From Bostrychus sinensis (Eukaryota; Chordata; Actinopteri; Gobiiformes; Eleotridae): a DNA stretch of 64,000 nt. Shown piece by piece: positions 1 to 10,639 of the stretch. Position 1 is the first letter of the stretch, and every line of letters begins with the position of its first letter. Below the pieces are notes generated by a model that was given only the letters and a program-made list of their open reading frames with translations, searched no databases and was not told the origin of the DNA. The position numbers were made by a program, and so were the translations under genes. The stretch lies in contig CM036252.1 in the NCBI GenBank assembly GCA_020698575.1, positions 27,109,206-27,173,205 of the forward strand, read 5' to 3'.

Positions 1-115
1 GAGAACATGCTAATTCCACAGAAAAGCCCCAAGTGGTCCAGATATCAAATCTGTGACCTTCTTGCTGTGAGGCAGGAGTGCTAACCATGATGCCACCATA
101 TCTTCGTGCGAGATA
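1..115 (-). repeat. tRNA-derived SINE, head and body, minus orientation
   Basis: Read on the minus strand, this has a tRNA-like head (ggtggcatcatggttagcac, then 'cctcacagcaagaaggtc') followed by a body containing 'ggggcttttctgtgg'. It is the same family as the copies at 11575 and 53790. The left part is cut by the window edge. The B box is degenerate ('agatttgatatc'), so it is an old copy. Confidence 0.6.
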
Positions 116-139
116 ACTCAAAAAGACATTGACACTGTC

Positions 140-300
140 GGTTGCTCCCTTTTCAAACAATCATCAATAATGTGTAATTTGGCCAGATGCCCTTCCTGAT
201 GCATCCAGCCACATACTCTGACTGGAGATGTTTGTACCCCATGGTAGAATCGAACCCATGACCTTTAGCATCAACGGCGAGGAATCAACTTATCTGATTT
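140..300 (-). repeat. SINE-like fish repeat, minus orientation
   Basis: Contains 'ggttgctcccttttcaaa' and 'ccagatgcccttcctgatgc', which recur in the fragment near 37195 and partly near 49296. On the minus strand a B-box-like 'gggttcgattc' lies near 255, so a tRNA-derived head is likely. The ends are not definable. Confidence 0.4.
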
Positions 301-462
301 TGATTTTCAAAGAAGGTCAGTAATGGTCTACGAATAAAAATTATCAGTTTGTGAGATAAGACAGACATTATTAACTCCAACCACCAGGGGTCAATAAAGG
401 AACAAATGATTTGTTTTGGTAGATTTATTAATACTCTTCTGTGATAAAATGACTTTGTGATT

Positions 463-620
463 CAATGGATAGAGCATCTACCCCTGACATAGAATTTCCC
501 AGGTCCAGGTCTAGGTGCTATACCTTTACCATTGCGAGACAGGGTCAGTACCTTTGTAAAAGTCTGTGCTCTCCATTGTTAAACTCTACTAATAATGAGC
601 ATCTGTAAATAAACTAAGAG
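463..620 (+). repeat. possible degenerate tRNA-SINE
   Basis: 'ggatagagcatctacccctgac' resembles a tRNA D-arm/anticodon region, followed by 'ccaggtccaggt' in the B-box position. It is weakly preserved and has no visible target duplication. Confidence 0.25.
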
Positions 621-889
621 CGATTTAAGTAGATACATATAGTTACTCTTCCATATGACGGCGGGGGGCATTTGAGTCACATGACTGTGGGTTGGCACTA
701 TAAAAAAAGCTGTATTGTTAATTTTTATTTATGCATAACTTTTTGCAGTGTGTAGTTTCAGTTAAAGTTAAAGCTATAAAAGAGATGAGAATTGATGAGC
801 ACAAAATACAGAGAAGCTGCCATATTATTTTTATTATTATTATACAAATTATGCATTCCCAATGACAATAAGCAAATTTTGGCAAGCAT

Positions 890-1130
890 TGCAAACTGCA
901 GAAGCATTGACAAGTCCCTGGCTGCGTCCGCCTCTGCCATTGATCAGAGGAAGTCGGCCATTGGCACAGACAATAAAGTCACATTCACAATGGAGACAAA
1001 TGAGCTAATTAGAGCAGTGATCTAACGGCAGACGAGCGAGTGGCCAATCTATTAACCTCCGAAAAGGATAGAATCGTTTAGTTTTCTCCGGCCGCCGCTT
1101 CCTTCTTCACAGTCCTCCAATCCTCATCAG
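890..1130. other. candidate conserved non-coding block
   Basis: A stretch of balanced composition with no repeat signature. It contains homeodomain-type cores (gagctaattagag near 1001) and a CpG-bearing segment around 1025-1100. There is no credible splice-bounded reading frame. Flagged by eye only; a multi-fish alignment would decide. Confidence 0.22.
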
Positions 1131-1927
1131 TCATGCTATCTCACTCTGTTGGAATAGTGGAGGAGATGGATTCATTTGTCTCGGGAACTTTAGTGTTTGT
1201 AAAAAGTGTGTCCAAAGAGTTTAAATAAGGGGTTAGTCACCGCAGCATGACGTATCAGGCTGACTAAAATAGCTCGGTTGCAGACACTGGCCTGCTCTTT
1301 AACCTCAGACGTGACCGTTATAGGAGAAAGTGAGGTGAAGGCTATCAGGTCAGGTCACCTCTATGTAGTGGATATACTGTATTAGCTAGTAGACTGTTTG
1401 ATGGGAATAGAGGTGGGCATTTCAGTTGTGGTTAGTCTAGAGTTGTGTTGGTCTAATAGTGGAACCAAATTGTATTCCTGATCATTTTAGAACCCACCGT
1501 TTATAGAATTACATTGCATTAAATAATATCAAACTACTTTCATTATCATTATAATAATATATTTGGACATAATCACCAATAACAATAACCCAGTAGCCTT
1601 TGGCAAAGGTAAAAAGTAGAATGAAACATAAATTCACTGATGTTAACAATGTTTGGTGATCCATGCTGTACCCAACAATGTCCAGATACTTGCAGCTTTC
1701 TTAACCCTATAATGTGATAATTCATGAGAACAGGGGCAGGGACAGCTCATGTTAGATGTTTTGGACATAATGATGGTTTAGACATAATGATGATTTGGAG
1801 TCTGGACAAGTACAGAGGTGCAATAGTGAGTATATGGGTAGAAGGATGCTGAGATTAGAGCTGTCAGACAGGAGGCCTGGAGAAAGACCAAAGATACATG
1901 AGATACATGGATGTAGATAAAGAAGAC
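1131..1927. other. unassigned intronic or intergenic sequence
   Basis: AT-rich unique-looking sequence. I see no coding signature, RNA gene or bounded repeat. Confidence 0.4.
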
Positions 1928-1942
1928 ATGGAGTTAGTTGTA

Positions 1943-2338
1943 GGGTGCACGGTGGCAGAGCGGTTAGCGTTCTCGCCTCCCAGCAAGGAGGTCGTGGGTT
2001 CGAGCCCCGGGCGGACCAATATACACCATCACACGAACTCTCTGGGTGGAGTCTGCATGTCCTCTCCGTGTTACCGTGGGTTCTCTCCGGGTTCTCCGGC
2101 TTCCTCCCACCGTCCAAAGACATGCATGTGTTAGGTGAATTGGTGACTCTAAATTGACCCTAGTGAATGAATGTGAGAGTGAATGGTTGTCTGTCTGTGT
2201 TCGTCTCTGTGTCAGCCCTGCGACAAGCTGGCCCCTGTCCAGGGTGTACCCCGCCTTCGGCCCAAAGTTACTGGGATAGGCTCCAGTCACCCGCGACCCC
2301 TAACGGGAATAAGCGGTAGAAAATGGATGGATGGATGG
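1943..2338 (+). repeat. complete tRNA-derived SINE with 15-bp target duplication
   Basis: The tRNA-like head starts at 'gggtgcacggtggcagag'. The body includes 'ctccggcttcctcccaccg', 'caaagacatgcatgtgttag' and 'cccctgtccagggtgtaccc', and the tail is (atgg)n. An identical 15-bp sequence, atggagttagttgta, lies at 1928-1942 and 2339-2353, as expected for LINE-mediated target-primed insertion. The last bases of the ATGG tail and the duplication overlap slightly. Six other fragments of this family lie in the window (4436, 6893, 8902, 25941, 59620, 63588). Confidence 0.9.
1953..2007 (+). promoter_or_regulatory. internal Pol III promoter (A and B boxes) of the SINE
   Basis: The A box tggcagagcgg (1953-1963) fits TRGYNNARNNG at every fixed position. 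The B box ggttcgagccc (1997-2007) fits GGTTCGANNCC. Between them, cctcc and ggagg form a 5-bp anticodon-stem-like hairpin. Both boxes are intact, so transcription competence is plausible. Confidence 0.75.
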
Positions 2339-2353
2339 ATGGAGTTAGTTGTA

Positions 2354-3235
2354 AGGATACAGTAAAGATGCACATGAAGGCCAAAACAATGTAGCTTTAG
2401 AAACAAATGCTAACAAATGGCAAGATTGTGTAACTGCAGCATTACCTTGGGTGAACTCAATAATATAATTTGTTCACATACATGTAATTTCAGGTTCCAA
2501 ACATCTGATTAATTACAGAAATTTAAATCCTGAAAAGCATGCCAATAATCTTACTTTTTGGTTGACAATCTGACAACTGTGTGTAGAAAATTTGTGATTT
2601 TTTTTTTTCATCAGAGAACACACATCCCTAAAATATGGTTGGTGTTAAAACAAATCTCAACACGGACTCACTTTGTCACAGTTAAAGAAATCCATAAAAA
2701 GCATAGATAACAGCGCATGGCTAATGTATAATTCATATTCATGGGTGTATAAAGAGCAAAACCATTGTTGATCACTGCAGCCGCCCACCGTAACATCCAG
2801 CTCTAAATTCTGCAGCCTGTCCAGCTCCCCCACTCTGCTCTACTGGTCCAGGCCATCCTAAATAATGTATACTCTCACATTTGACTTTATTCAATTATTT
2901 ACAGGTTTTATGCAAAATACGCTAATAATCATGCTTCATGAATAATGTATCAAAGAGGTGGACATTAGAGCACGCTGGCCTCTTTACTGTACTGCTACTT
3001 TTTTGTATTAAAATCTGCGCTATATTTCAAGTTTTAAGTTTTTGTGAACTATTTCCATTTTGTTCTGGAAGCAGGTCACAATCCAAAAATGTTTTCTAGG
3101 CTTAAACAGGATGACACAGCCTCACCAAATTATCAGATACCCCAGTTTTAATGCTTCTAAATGCAAATATTATGGCAGCAACTACATTGGGCATGTACTC
3201 ATGTTCTCTAGACAAACCTGCTGAAGTTTATACAG
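2354..3235. other. unassigned sequence
   Basis: AT-rich. There is a T run near 2597 and otherwise no recognisable feature. Confidence 0.4.
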
Positions 3236-3580
3236 ATCCTTAGAATGGACAGGAAATGTAAGTGACTTTAAATGTGGCATGGTAAACAATTCCAGTGGAG
3301 ACACACTGGTGTAAACATTTCAGAAATTGCAAATCTACGAACAGTGTTCTCTAGCTGGAAAAGAGAAAATATCTAGGGAGGAAAATATCTTATAGATACC
3401 AGCAGTAAGAGGAGAATGTCCAGACTGGTTTAAGCTGATAGAAACGCAACAAGGTATGCAGAAGAACCCACAATTTGTTGAACTTTACAACAGATGGTTC
3501 CACCCTTGATTGCCACTTTATTAGGTACAAGGTCTATCTACTAAAGCGGCAACTGAGTCTCCATCATGTCATAGCCTAAA
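3236..3580 (+). mobile_element. degenerate Tc1/mariner-like remnant ('ccactttattaggtaca' family)
   Basis: 'gtgactttaaatgtggcatgg' (3261-3281) and 'gagaatgtccagactggttt' match the transposase N-terminal region of a common fish Tc1-like family. In frame the second reads like RMSRLV..ADR. The terminal motif 'gccactttattaggtaca' is at 3508, followed at once by an inverted partial copy (tactaaagcggcaac). Stops and indels throughout show a dead relic. Family identity is from memory of fish repeats. Confidence 0.5.
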
Positions 3581-3616
3581 ACTTTACATTTCTGTTGCGT
3601 GTTAAATACTAGAAGC

Positions 3617-4262
3617 TAGGGCTGGGCGATGACCTGAATCCGATGAATAGGGTGTTTTTCATAAAATAGAATTTAGTGGAAATTAGTATCCTCGAAGTGC
3701 CGCACTGTATAGATACTGTGTTGTGGCTAATGCTACTGCTAGCACCAGAGCAGCTTGGCGACTCTGCAGACCATTAAAACACTAATAATCTCAGAGAAAG
3801 AGAGTCCTTTTACCTCTGTAATGTCCTTGTTTAGATGGGGCAGCAGTTTGGCCAAAATGAACAATAAGGTGTAACCTACAGCAGCAGCGTAACATGCGTA
3901 CTTTATTTACGTATGTTAATTAGCCACATGCTCAGGAGATTTTAGCATCTTTCACAGGCCTTGCAAGGTGTATAAATTATAACAGACTAATAGCCAAAGA
4001 CTAAAAGACATTTATGGCTCTTAGAGTAATGCACTTTGCTGCTGCTTTGCTGCTTTTGTACAGTCAGTTGGAATATATATAGTTAAAATAAAATGTATAT
4101 AATCATGCATTAATCTCAATTATTTTTAAATTATATTATTGCATGACCTACATTTATAGCTTTTTATGCCAACAAGGTAAAAATCAATTAAAATTGCAAA
4201 TCGGCTGACAATTGGGAAAAAAATAAAATAAAATAATTATTTTGCCACATTGCCCAGCCGCA
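3617..4262. mobile_element. non-autonomous hAT element, 646 bp, 8-bp target duplication
   Basis: The termini are tagggctgggcgat and the inverted attgcccagccgca. They are flanked by identical 8-bp ctagaagc at 3609-3616 and 4263-4270. The interior (for example 'aacactaataatctcagaga' and 'ggcagcagtttggccaaaa') is shared with the copy at 43520. There is no transposase reading frame. The length, TIR and 8-bp duplication are diagnostic of hAT. Confidence 0.85.
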
Positions 4263-4270
4263 CTAGAAGC

Positions 4271-4435
4271 ACCCAAGAGATCAGAGACCTATGCCAAGCC
4301 TATCTCAAAATTGGTAAACTTATTGGACTCAAACCAGGGTTCTAGTTCAGGTGTATATATTCCATATCTTCAGCCACAAACCGTTTACACGTTACAACAG
4401 TGAAGAATTCACAAAAAATTAAACATCAGTTAACT
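4271..4435. other. unassigned sequence
   Basis: Short spacer between the hAT element and a SINE tail. Nothing recognised. Confidence 0.3.
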
Positions 4436-4516
4436 CATTCATCTTCTGCTTATTTCCATTAGTCTCTGGTGACAACCAGAGACTAATGGGACTATGGGCT
4501 TAAGGCGGGGTGCACT
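4436..4516 (-). repeat. SINE tail fragment with internal hairpin
   Basis: On the minus strand this is the 3' region of the 1943-type SINE ('gtgcaccccgcctt' and the tail 'gaaataagcagaagat'). In place of the usual body there is a 15-bp perfect inverted repeat, ccattagtctctggt, at 4456-4470 and 4475-4489 with a 4-base loop, gaca. Confidence 0.55.
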
Positions 4517-4609
4517 CAGGACAAAAACCAGTTAGTCAGAGGGCTGACCTCTTGCTCTTGCACTTACCTCTGAAGTTGTTGGCTGTATCTTGCAATGGCA
4601 CAGAATATA

Positions 4610-5324
4610 TACACTGCTCAAAAAAATAAAAGGGAACACTTAAACAACACAATGTAACTCCAAGTCAATCACACTTCTGTGAAATCAAACTGTCCACTTA
4701 GGAAGCAACACTGATTGACATCAGTTTCACTGCTGTTGTGCAAATGGAACAGACAACAGGAGGAAATTATAGGCAATTAGCAAGACGCCCCCAATAAAGG
4801 AGTGGTTCTGCAGGAGGTGACCACAGACCACTTCTCAGTTCCTATGCTTTCTGGCTGATGTTTTGGTCACTTTTGAATGCTGGCGGTGCTTTCACTCTAG
4901 TGGTAGCATGAGTGCCATTAGGTACATTAGGAGATGAGATCCTCAGACCCCTTGTGAGACCATATGCTGGTGCGGTTGGCCCTGGGTTCCTCCTAATGCA
5001 AGACAATGCTAGACCTCATGTGGCTGGAGTGGCATTGGTCTTGCAGGACTGGCCGCCCGTTCTCCAGACCTGAATCCAATTGAGCAAATCTGGGACATCA
5101 TGTCTCGCTCCATCCACCAACGCCACGTTGCACCATAGACTGTCCAGGAGTTGGCGGATGCTTTAGTCCAGGTCTGGGAGGAGATCCCTCAGGAGACCAT
5201 CCTCCACCTCATCAGGAGCATGCCCAGGCGTTGTAGGGAGGTCATACAGGCACGCGGAATATTTCATTCATTCAGATCTAGGATGTGTTATTTTAGTGTT
5301 TCCTTTATTTTTTTGAGCAGTGTA
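4610..5324 (+). mobile_element. internally deleted Tc1/mariner-type transposon
   Basis: The TIRs tacactgctcaaaaaaat and the inverted gagcagtgta are flanked by TA at 4608-4609 and 5325-5326. The interior keeps only parts of the transposase. Around 4995-5250 one sees QDNARPH with the second catalytic Asp, then SPDLNPIEQIWD with the third acidic position, then a C-terminal tail. There is an apparent join at about 4911 and another near 5260, where transposase or 3' UTR is missing. At about 715 bp it is roughly half the usual length of a full fish Tc1-like element. It also has in-frame stops, so it is non-functional. Confidence 0.88.
5006..5256 (+). pseudogene. transposase C-terminal remnant of the Tc1/mariner copy
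   Basis: Encodes pieces of the DDE transposase catalytic core: the DNARPH region (about 5006), SPDLNPIEQIWDIMS (about 5065-5105), then, after an in-frame stop (tag at about 5138), ELADALVQVWEEIPQE and SMPRRCREVIQARG. The N-terminal HTH half and first catalytic Asp are absent. Gaps between blocks shift the frame. In life the protein would cut and paste DNA at TA sites; this copy cannot. Confidence 0.8.
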
Positions 5325-5326
5325 TA

Positions 5327-6093
5327 TTTTAGTGTTCTGGATTCACACCAAAAACTGATCATTTCTTCCTTTGATAATTTCTATCCTTTTCTGAAAATTT
5401 CATGAAAATCCAACCATTACTTTTTGAGTTATCTTGCTAACAAAGATATGAATCTACAGTGCATTGAACTTCAGTACCCAGGGTGCAGTATCTTCTGTAT
5501 TTAGACAAGCAACACCTGTAAGACTAGGAGAACTACATATGCACTTTGTTGTTATAGCTGGCGTTGGCATATTGAAATGTGCAGCACTGCAGTGAGTCAT
5601 TCCCACCAGCACGACCTCATCTGCACACAGCCCCATTCATAACATTTACATATTCATAATAGAAAAACCCCGGCTCTGTAATCATGCTTTGTTTGCCAAT
5701 GATGTTTTGCAGTGCTGCAGACAGTCAGACATCATTACAGTCTAAATACTGTGAATTCAATTAGGCAAATGTGCTCTCTTCTCCACAGAAGGGCTGCTCA
5801 GACAAATGGCAGAGCAAGCAGGAGGAGTTAGGAGAAGGTGCTGAGTCACTCGCTCATACAGCAGCGGGATGCAGAGGAGCGACAAAAGGCATGATCAAGC
5901 ACTATTTGTGGAAAACATAACGGAACAAGCAGCAGTGGTGTTCAGAAGTTAGAGAGGGGGAAGCTTGACGATTCCTTTCCAAACATTTTTAGTGAGCGTG
6001 CAACTTGGTCAAACACACACGCTGTCTTCAGGAAAAGTCAGAGCAGGCTGTGCTTTCTCAGGCTGGTGAAACTAGAAGACTGAATAAGACGAT
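5327..6093. other. unassigned sequence
   Basis: No bounded repeat or exon recognised. A purine-rich patch lies around 5800-5960. Confidence 0.35.
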
Positions 6094-6412
6094 GCAGGCA
6101 ACATGACGCTAACAGATAGATAAATGGGCTGACTGCTTTGTTGTGACGGCAATTTCAGTGCTGACATTTTCACAATGATGATGGTGTATGTGCTTTAGAA
6201 ACACACAGGAGCACTTCCTGGTTTCACGTGTCTACGTAGAGCTGAGACTGAGGGTTTCCAAATTTGAGAAGTGGACAGCCTTAGAATACAGGATTACTCA
6301 AACATGCGTGAGTGAAACAAAATACCTCTCGGTATGTTTTTGAGGTGGAAATAACATTTTAACATGGTTTAAAGCTCAAAAAAGTTGATTTGGCATAATA
6401 GGGGGCCTTTAA
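6094..6412. mobile_element. TTAA-family MITE, right half
   Basis: Shares 'agatagataaatg.gctgactgctttgt' and 'caggagcacttcctggtttca' with the copy at 57533. The terminal inverted repeat 'ggcataatagggggccttt' ends in TTAA at 6409-6412. The left half is missing. The inverted-complement TIR matches that of the complete element at 62705. Confidence 0.7.
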
Positions 6413-6892
6413 AGAAAACACAGAAATCAAGCCACTGAGGGCCACAAGCCTATATACTCTTTGTCCCAGTCCAAAGCCTGCATAAATGGAGAGGGTTGCG
6501 TCACTCTAGGAGGCAGATAAGTTGCTGTGGCAACCCCAGAAAGGAAAAGCTAAACGGAAAGAAGAAGAAATGTATAACGTAGTATTTCAGATCTACACAC
6601 TGCATGCATAGTGTAGTACTGTACTAGCAAACGGACTATAACCATCAGTCCTTGACACATCTACAGCCTTTGTTCTGGGAGTGGATCCCTCCTTTATGTG
6701 ATTCTCCCTTAGCTTTGTCTTTTTCCTACACCTTTTTATTGGACTTTTTAAAAGTATTCCCATTCCCAGATGGAAGATCTAAGGACAGGGGACGACATGG
6801 AACTTTTTGTCTGTTTGTTGGGTCAGGGTTAGGGTTAGGGTTTTTGTCTACTTCTGTAAAGGCCTTTGAGGCAGCTGTCTATTAGTGCCAGC
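6413..6892. other. unassigned sequence with a short telomere-like tract
   Basis: Mostly unremarkable. At 6825-6842 there are nearly three TTAGGG units (agggttagggttaggg), an interstitial telomeric-like tract too short to mean much. Confidence 0.45.
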
Positions 6893-6960
6893 CCTATGAG
6901 TAAGTGGTGATTGTCCAGGTTGTACCCCACCTGAGGCCCAAAGTTGCTGCTTCCAACTGT
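6893..6960 (+). repeat. SINE tail fragment
   Basis: 'gtccaggttgtaccccacct' and 'gaggcccaaagttgctg' match the 3' body of the 1943-type SINE. There is no head or target duplication. Confidence 0.6.
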
Positions 6961-7054
6961 TTCCCCCAGTGGTAAAAAGCAAAGGAAATACATGTAAATT
7001 AGCTATTGCTAGTTGCTGCTGAAAGTTCAGAAAGTTAGTGAAGTTATTGGAACT

Positions 7055-7912
7055 TGTCTGTTGGATTTCCTCAACCTCAAACTCAACTGCAACAAATCTG
7101 AAATAATAATACCTGGTCCCAAATCCCTCCTCCCCTCCACCCAGGTCTTCACACTTTCCATCGACGGCCACACAGTCACCCCCTCTCCTCAGATCAGAAA
7201 CCTAGGATTCATCTTCGACCCTACTCTCTCCTTCCAAACCTACATTCGTCAAATCACCAAATCAGCCTTCTACCACCTCCGCAACATTGCCCGTCTCCGT
7301 CCCACCCTGTCCACATCTGCTGCTGAAACCCTCATCCATGCCTTAGTCTCCTCCAGACTCGATTACTGCAATAGCCCCCTCTATGGTCTTCCCTCAACCC
7401 ACCTACAAAAACTTCAGTACATTCAGAACTCAGCCGCCCGCCTCCTCACCCACACCCGCTCCAGGGAACATATCACCCCTGTCCTACAGCAGCTCCACTG
7501 GCTCCCCATTCAACAACGCATTCATTTCAAAATCCTCCTCATCACCTTCAAAGCCCTCAATAACCTGGCCCCCCCATACCTCACTGACCTTCTGCAGCAC
7601 TACCGCCCCCCCCGCCACCTCCAATCATCCGACTCCCATGTCCTCATCCCCATCACCAAATCCAAGCACTGCACCTTGGGGGACAGTGCCTTCACCATCG
7701 CTGCCCCCACCCTCTGGAACTCTCTCCCCCCACACATCCGTGCCTCAGACTCTCTACAAACTTTCAAAAAACTGTTAAAAACCTACCTCTTTAAACAAGC
7801 TTTCAACCCTCAGTAACAGCTCTCCTGTTCTTTTGTTCATTTGTGTGTCCTATATGTTTGTTTTCTTGTAAAGCGTCTTTGAGTTGTGTGAAAAGAGCTA
7901 TATAAAACTGAT
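7055..7912 (+). pseudogene. 5'-truncated L2/CR1-type LINE, reverse transcriptase C-terminal part
   Basis: An unusually open frame runs from the end of the RT domain to its own stop at 7814-7816. Markers in order are NLKLNCNKSEI, GPKSLLPS, RNLGFIFDPTLSF, SSRLDYCNSPLYGLPS, LQYIQNSAARLLT, LHWLPIQQRIHFKILL, GDSAFTIAAPTLWNSLPPHIR and a final LKTYLFKQAF. These are the thumb/C-terminal region that binds template RNA and target DNA in L2-like non-LTR retrotransposons. The catalytic YADD and the endonuclease are absent through 5' truncation, which is normal for LINE copies. The 3' UTR has 'aagcgtctttgagttgtgtg' and ends in (ATT)n. The C-terminal frame has no stop or frameshift, so this is a younger copy than the one at 14059. 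Clade (L2 versus another CR1-group lineage) is by recollection. Confidence 0.85.

Positions 7913-7913
<1 letters not shown>

Positions 7914-7962
<49 letters not shown>
7914..7962 (+). repeat. (ATT)n tail microsatellite of the LINE
   Basis: About 16 uninterrupted ATT units directly follow the LINE 3' UTR. They are the tail of the retrotransposed copy, possibly expanded later. Confidence 0.9.
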
Positions 7963-7965
<3 letters not shown>

Positions 7966-8901
7966 ATTTCCTTCCTATTTAAAATGCATGGATTAAAAAT
8001 AGCAATGCAGTAGAACTATTGAGTATATTCCATTGGAGATTGTAGCAGAGGAGGTATAAAGTCGACTTAATGGTGCATAATGAATCCAGTGCTGTCCAGA
8101 CATCTCCCAGAGAGACATGCCTGATGGCCTCCACATCTCTAACAACTCCCAGCATCCCTCAGCTTCTCCGGCTACATCGCTTTCATATCCTCCCAAGAAC
8201 AAAACTGAGCGTCTTTGTTTATCTGTAAAGGAAGCATACATCTCACTTACAACTGACAGACGATTCATCCGCACAACACTATATTTTTCTCTTTCATGAT
8301 ATCACAGAGGTCAACAACGATCATGGAATCAAATCAATCATAGCTAGATAGACACATCCTTGTTTTCTCTTGGGCTTATTTCATGGTCTGTAAGGCTGCA
8401 CCAGCAACACTTGTCACTTAATTACTGCTGTTGTCTGAAGACTAAAGGCGCTAAAGAGGGGAAACCAACAGCTCAGCATGTTAACTGCAGTTTAACAACT
8501 CCACAGTGGCTCTGACATATCTCTGTTCAATTAGGAGTTAGCTGGAGAGACATTAAGAGTAGACACATGTAAACACACTGTTTTCACCGTCTGATCAATC
8601 ACTTGGAAGCGGATCCATTTGATTCATTACAAGGACTTCTCTGCGCTAAAGCTAGATGAGCTCCTCTTGGATCAGACGTTTATTGGTATTGCAGTTTCAG
8701 TTGACAAGCTGACTGCCAGTAGAAAAAAAGAAAAAAAACAATAATGTTGATAAATATAGCTGCAAACAGAAATAATCAGCTTTGGTCTGTTGATACACAG
8801 AGCTGGTGATAAATTTAAAACGTATCTCCAAAAAACTCAACTGGGGCCATTTGAAACAGTACCAAATTTGAAGCCATTGGGGCCATATAACAAGAGCGAT
8901 A
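7963..8901. other. unassigned sequence
   Basis: Unique-looking, no coding signature. An A-rich patch lies near 8725. Confidence 0.4.
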
Positions 8902-9000
8902 CGCTGAAAGACAACCATTCACTCTCACATTCGTCCAATTTTTGCTAATTTAGAGTCACCCATTCACCTAACACATGCATGTCTTTGGACGGTGGAAAAA
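8902..9000 (-). repeat. SINE middle fragment, minus orientation
   Basis: The minus strand reads 'ccaccgtccaaagacatgca', 'tgttaggtgaatgggtgac' and 'gtgagagtgaatggttgtc', which is the body of the 1943-type SINE. Both ends are truncated. Confidence 0.75.
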
Positions 9001-9104
9001 AAAGGCATTTGCATTTTCAGACATCTGCTATGTACAAGTCCAACAGAAGTTGTGTCTCTATATAAAATAAGTTGCAGATTTTCAAGTTTTAGTCTGTAAA
9101 GCTG

Positions 9105-9195
9105 GGACAACAGTCACACGTGCATACTGTCGTGTCCTTGGGCAAGACACTTCACCCACATTGCCTACTCCAGTCACAGGAGGTGGCTAAAATCT
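9105..9195 (+). repeat. second SINE family, body fragment
   Basis: 'gtcgtgtccttgggcaagac' and 'acttcacccacattgcct' match the SINE type also seen at 15815. The head is only partly visible. Confidence 0.5.
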
Positions 9196-10639
9196 GTTTA
9201 TTAAGCCATGTAAACAATAAATGCAATGCTGTAAGTAGCTGTTGCTAATAACTGTTAACATTATTTTTTCAAACATTTTCTTCCTTAAAATATAACAGAG
9301 ATACAAATGTGAAACTGCTGTATAATGGACAAAGAAAAAAAAACTCAATTGTTGGTCTATTTACAAATTAAAGGCCATTTGAGCGGTACCACAGGCAATC
9401 TGCAGCCATCTGATCCAGAAACCGCTGTCTGACAGGCAAGACACTACAAGACCATAACTTTAAACTGCCTGAACATAATCAGAACATGATGTACGTTTTC
9501 AATGCTCATTTCCAACACATTCTAAAACGGCATCAGATAGGAATGAGGATAATGCATTGTCTTTGATACATTAATAACCGAGATATCAGAGAGATTTATT
9601 GGGCTTGGTTTGTTTGATTTCTTTATTGATTCATAACAGGGAAGTATTTTTATTGGAATCTAGTGAAAAGAAAGTCGGTATGTTTGGTATAAATAGACGT
9701 CTTGTGATATCTATTGATGCCAGATTGACTTTATTCTCGGCTAAATTCTTCATTTATTCTTTTCTGAGCAATAACAAACACAGCCATTTCTGAAGCATGT
9801 AAATCATCCATTATATCTTCTGTGTCCACACAGAGAAAGTGTTGCCATGTTCAGAGAGTTTTGATCCCACACATTACAAGTCCATCACTGCATGTCTGTT
9901 TGAAGTCAGCTGTACAATAATATGTCCCTATTTTCATACTACACGCCTGCTCCATGTTAATTGATGTGAGCCTTGTAAGCGCTCACTGTTCTGGGCTTTC
10001 CCTGTTTCGGAGAGCTTGCAGGGGGCCATTTTAATGATGCTAAATCCTGTGTGTAGGGCGTTATGCAGCAAAAGAATGTAAACTGAACTTTTTTTTGTCC
10101 ACTATGGCTCAGTGTGTGCTTACAAAACCACATAGAAAGTTATAGTGTTTTTTTTTTGGTTTTTTGTTTTTTTTACATGAAGTAAGCTCACTTTGGTTTG
10201 ATTGCAGGCCCCAGTCGCATACTTGCTACATTGGCAGCATTTGACGGTTTGGCCCTGCAACAATGTGTTTCTTTTCTCTTTATTATTTTATTTTATTCAT
10301 TTTAGTTTTTATTTTAGTTTTTGTGTGGGGTGCCAGCCAGGTCTCTCTCCTGACATAAGATTTTTTTTTTTTTTTTGGATAAGTAAGTTCTTATGTTTGT
10401 TAGATCAGGTACAGTCAGTCCATCAACTGCACACAAGGTCATACACTCAAAATGCATACCCTTCTCATAAAATCAAAACGACAAACAGAGCACATCAAAA
10501 GCAAATTCATTTTTGTTTTCTTTTTTTGAATGTATTGAAAGACATTGACAACAAATAATACACACACTCCATAGAATAAGCGCCTTTGAAAGGCTGAAAA
10601 AGTCTGTTCAAAAGTTCATATTTCAAATGTCCAAAAATC
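9196..10639. other. unassigned sequence
   Basis: AT-rich, with several T runs (10089, 10150 and 10362 areas). No exon, RNA gene or bounded repeat seen. Confidence 0.4.

Noticed and set aside
1998..2007. A functional tRNA gene
   Set aside because: A and B boxes are good, but the acceptor stem and the remaining cloverleaf are absent; it is the SINE head.
6825..6842. Telomere-like TTAGGG units
   Set aside because: Fewer than three units; too short to imply a chromosome fusion or a telomeric insertion.
7383..7778. 131-codon second-frame open reading frame within the LINE
   Set aside because: Low-complexity Ser/Pro/Thr product that is a frame shadow of the RT C-terminal region.
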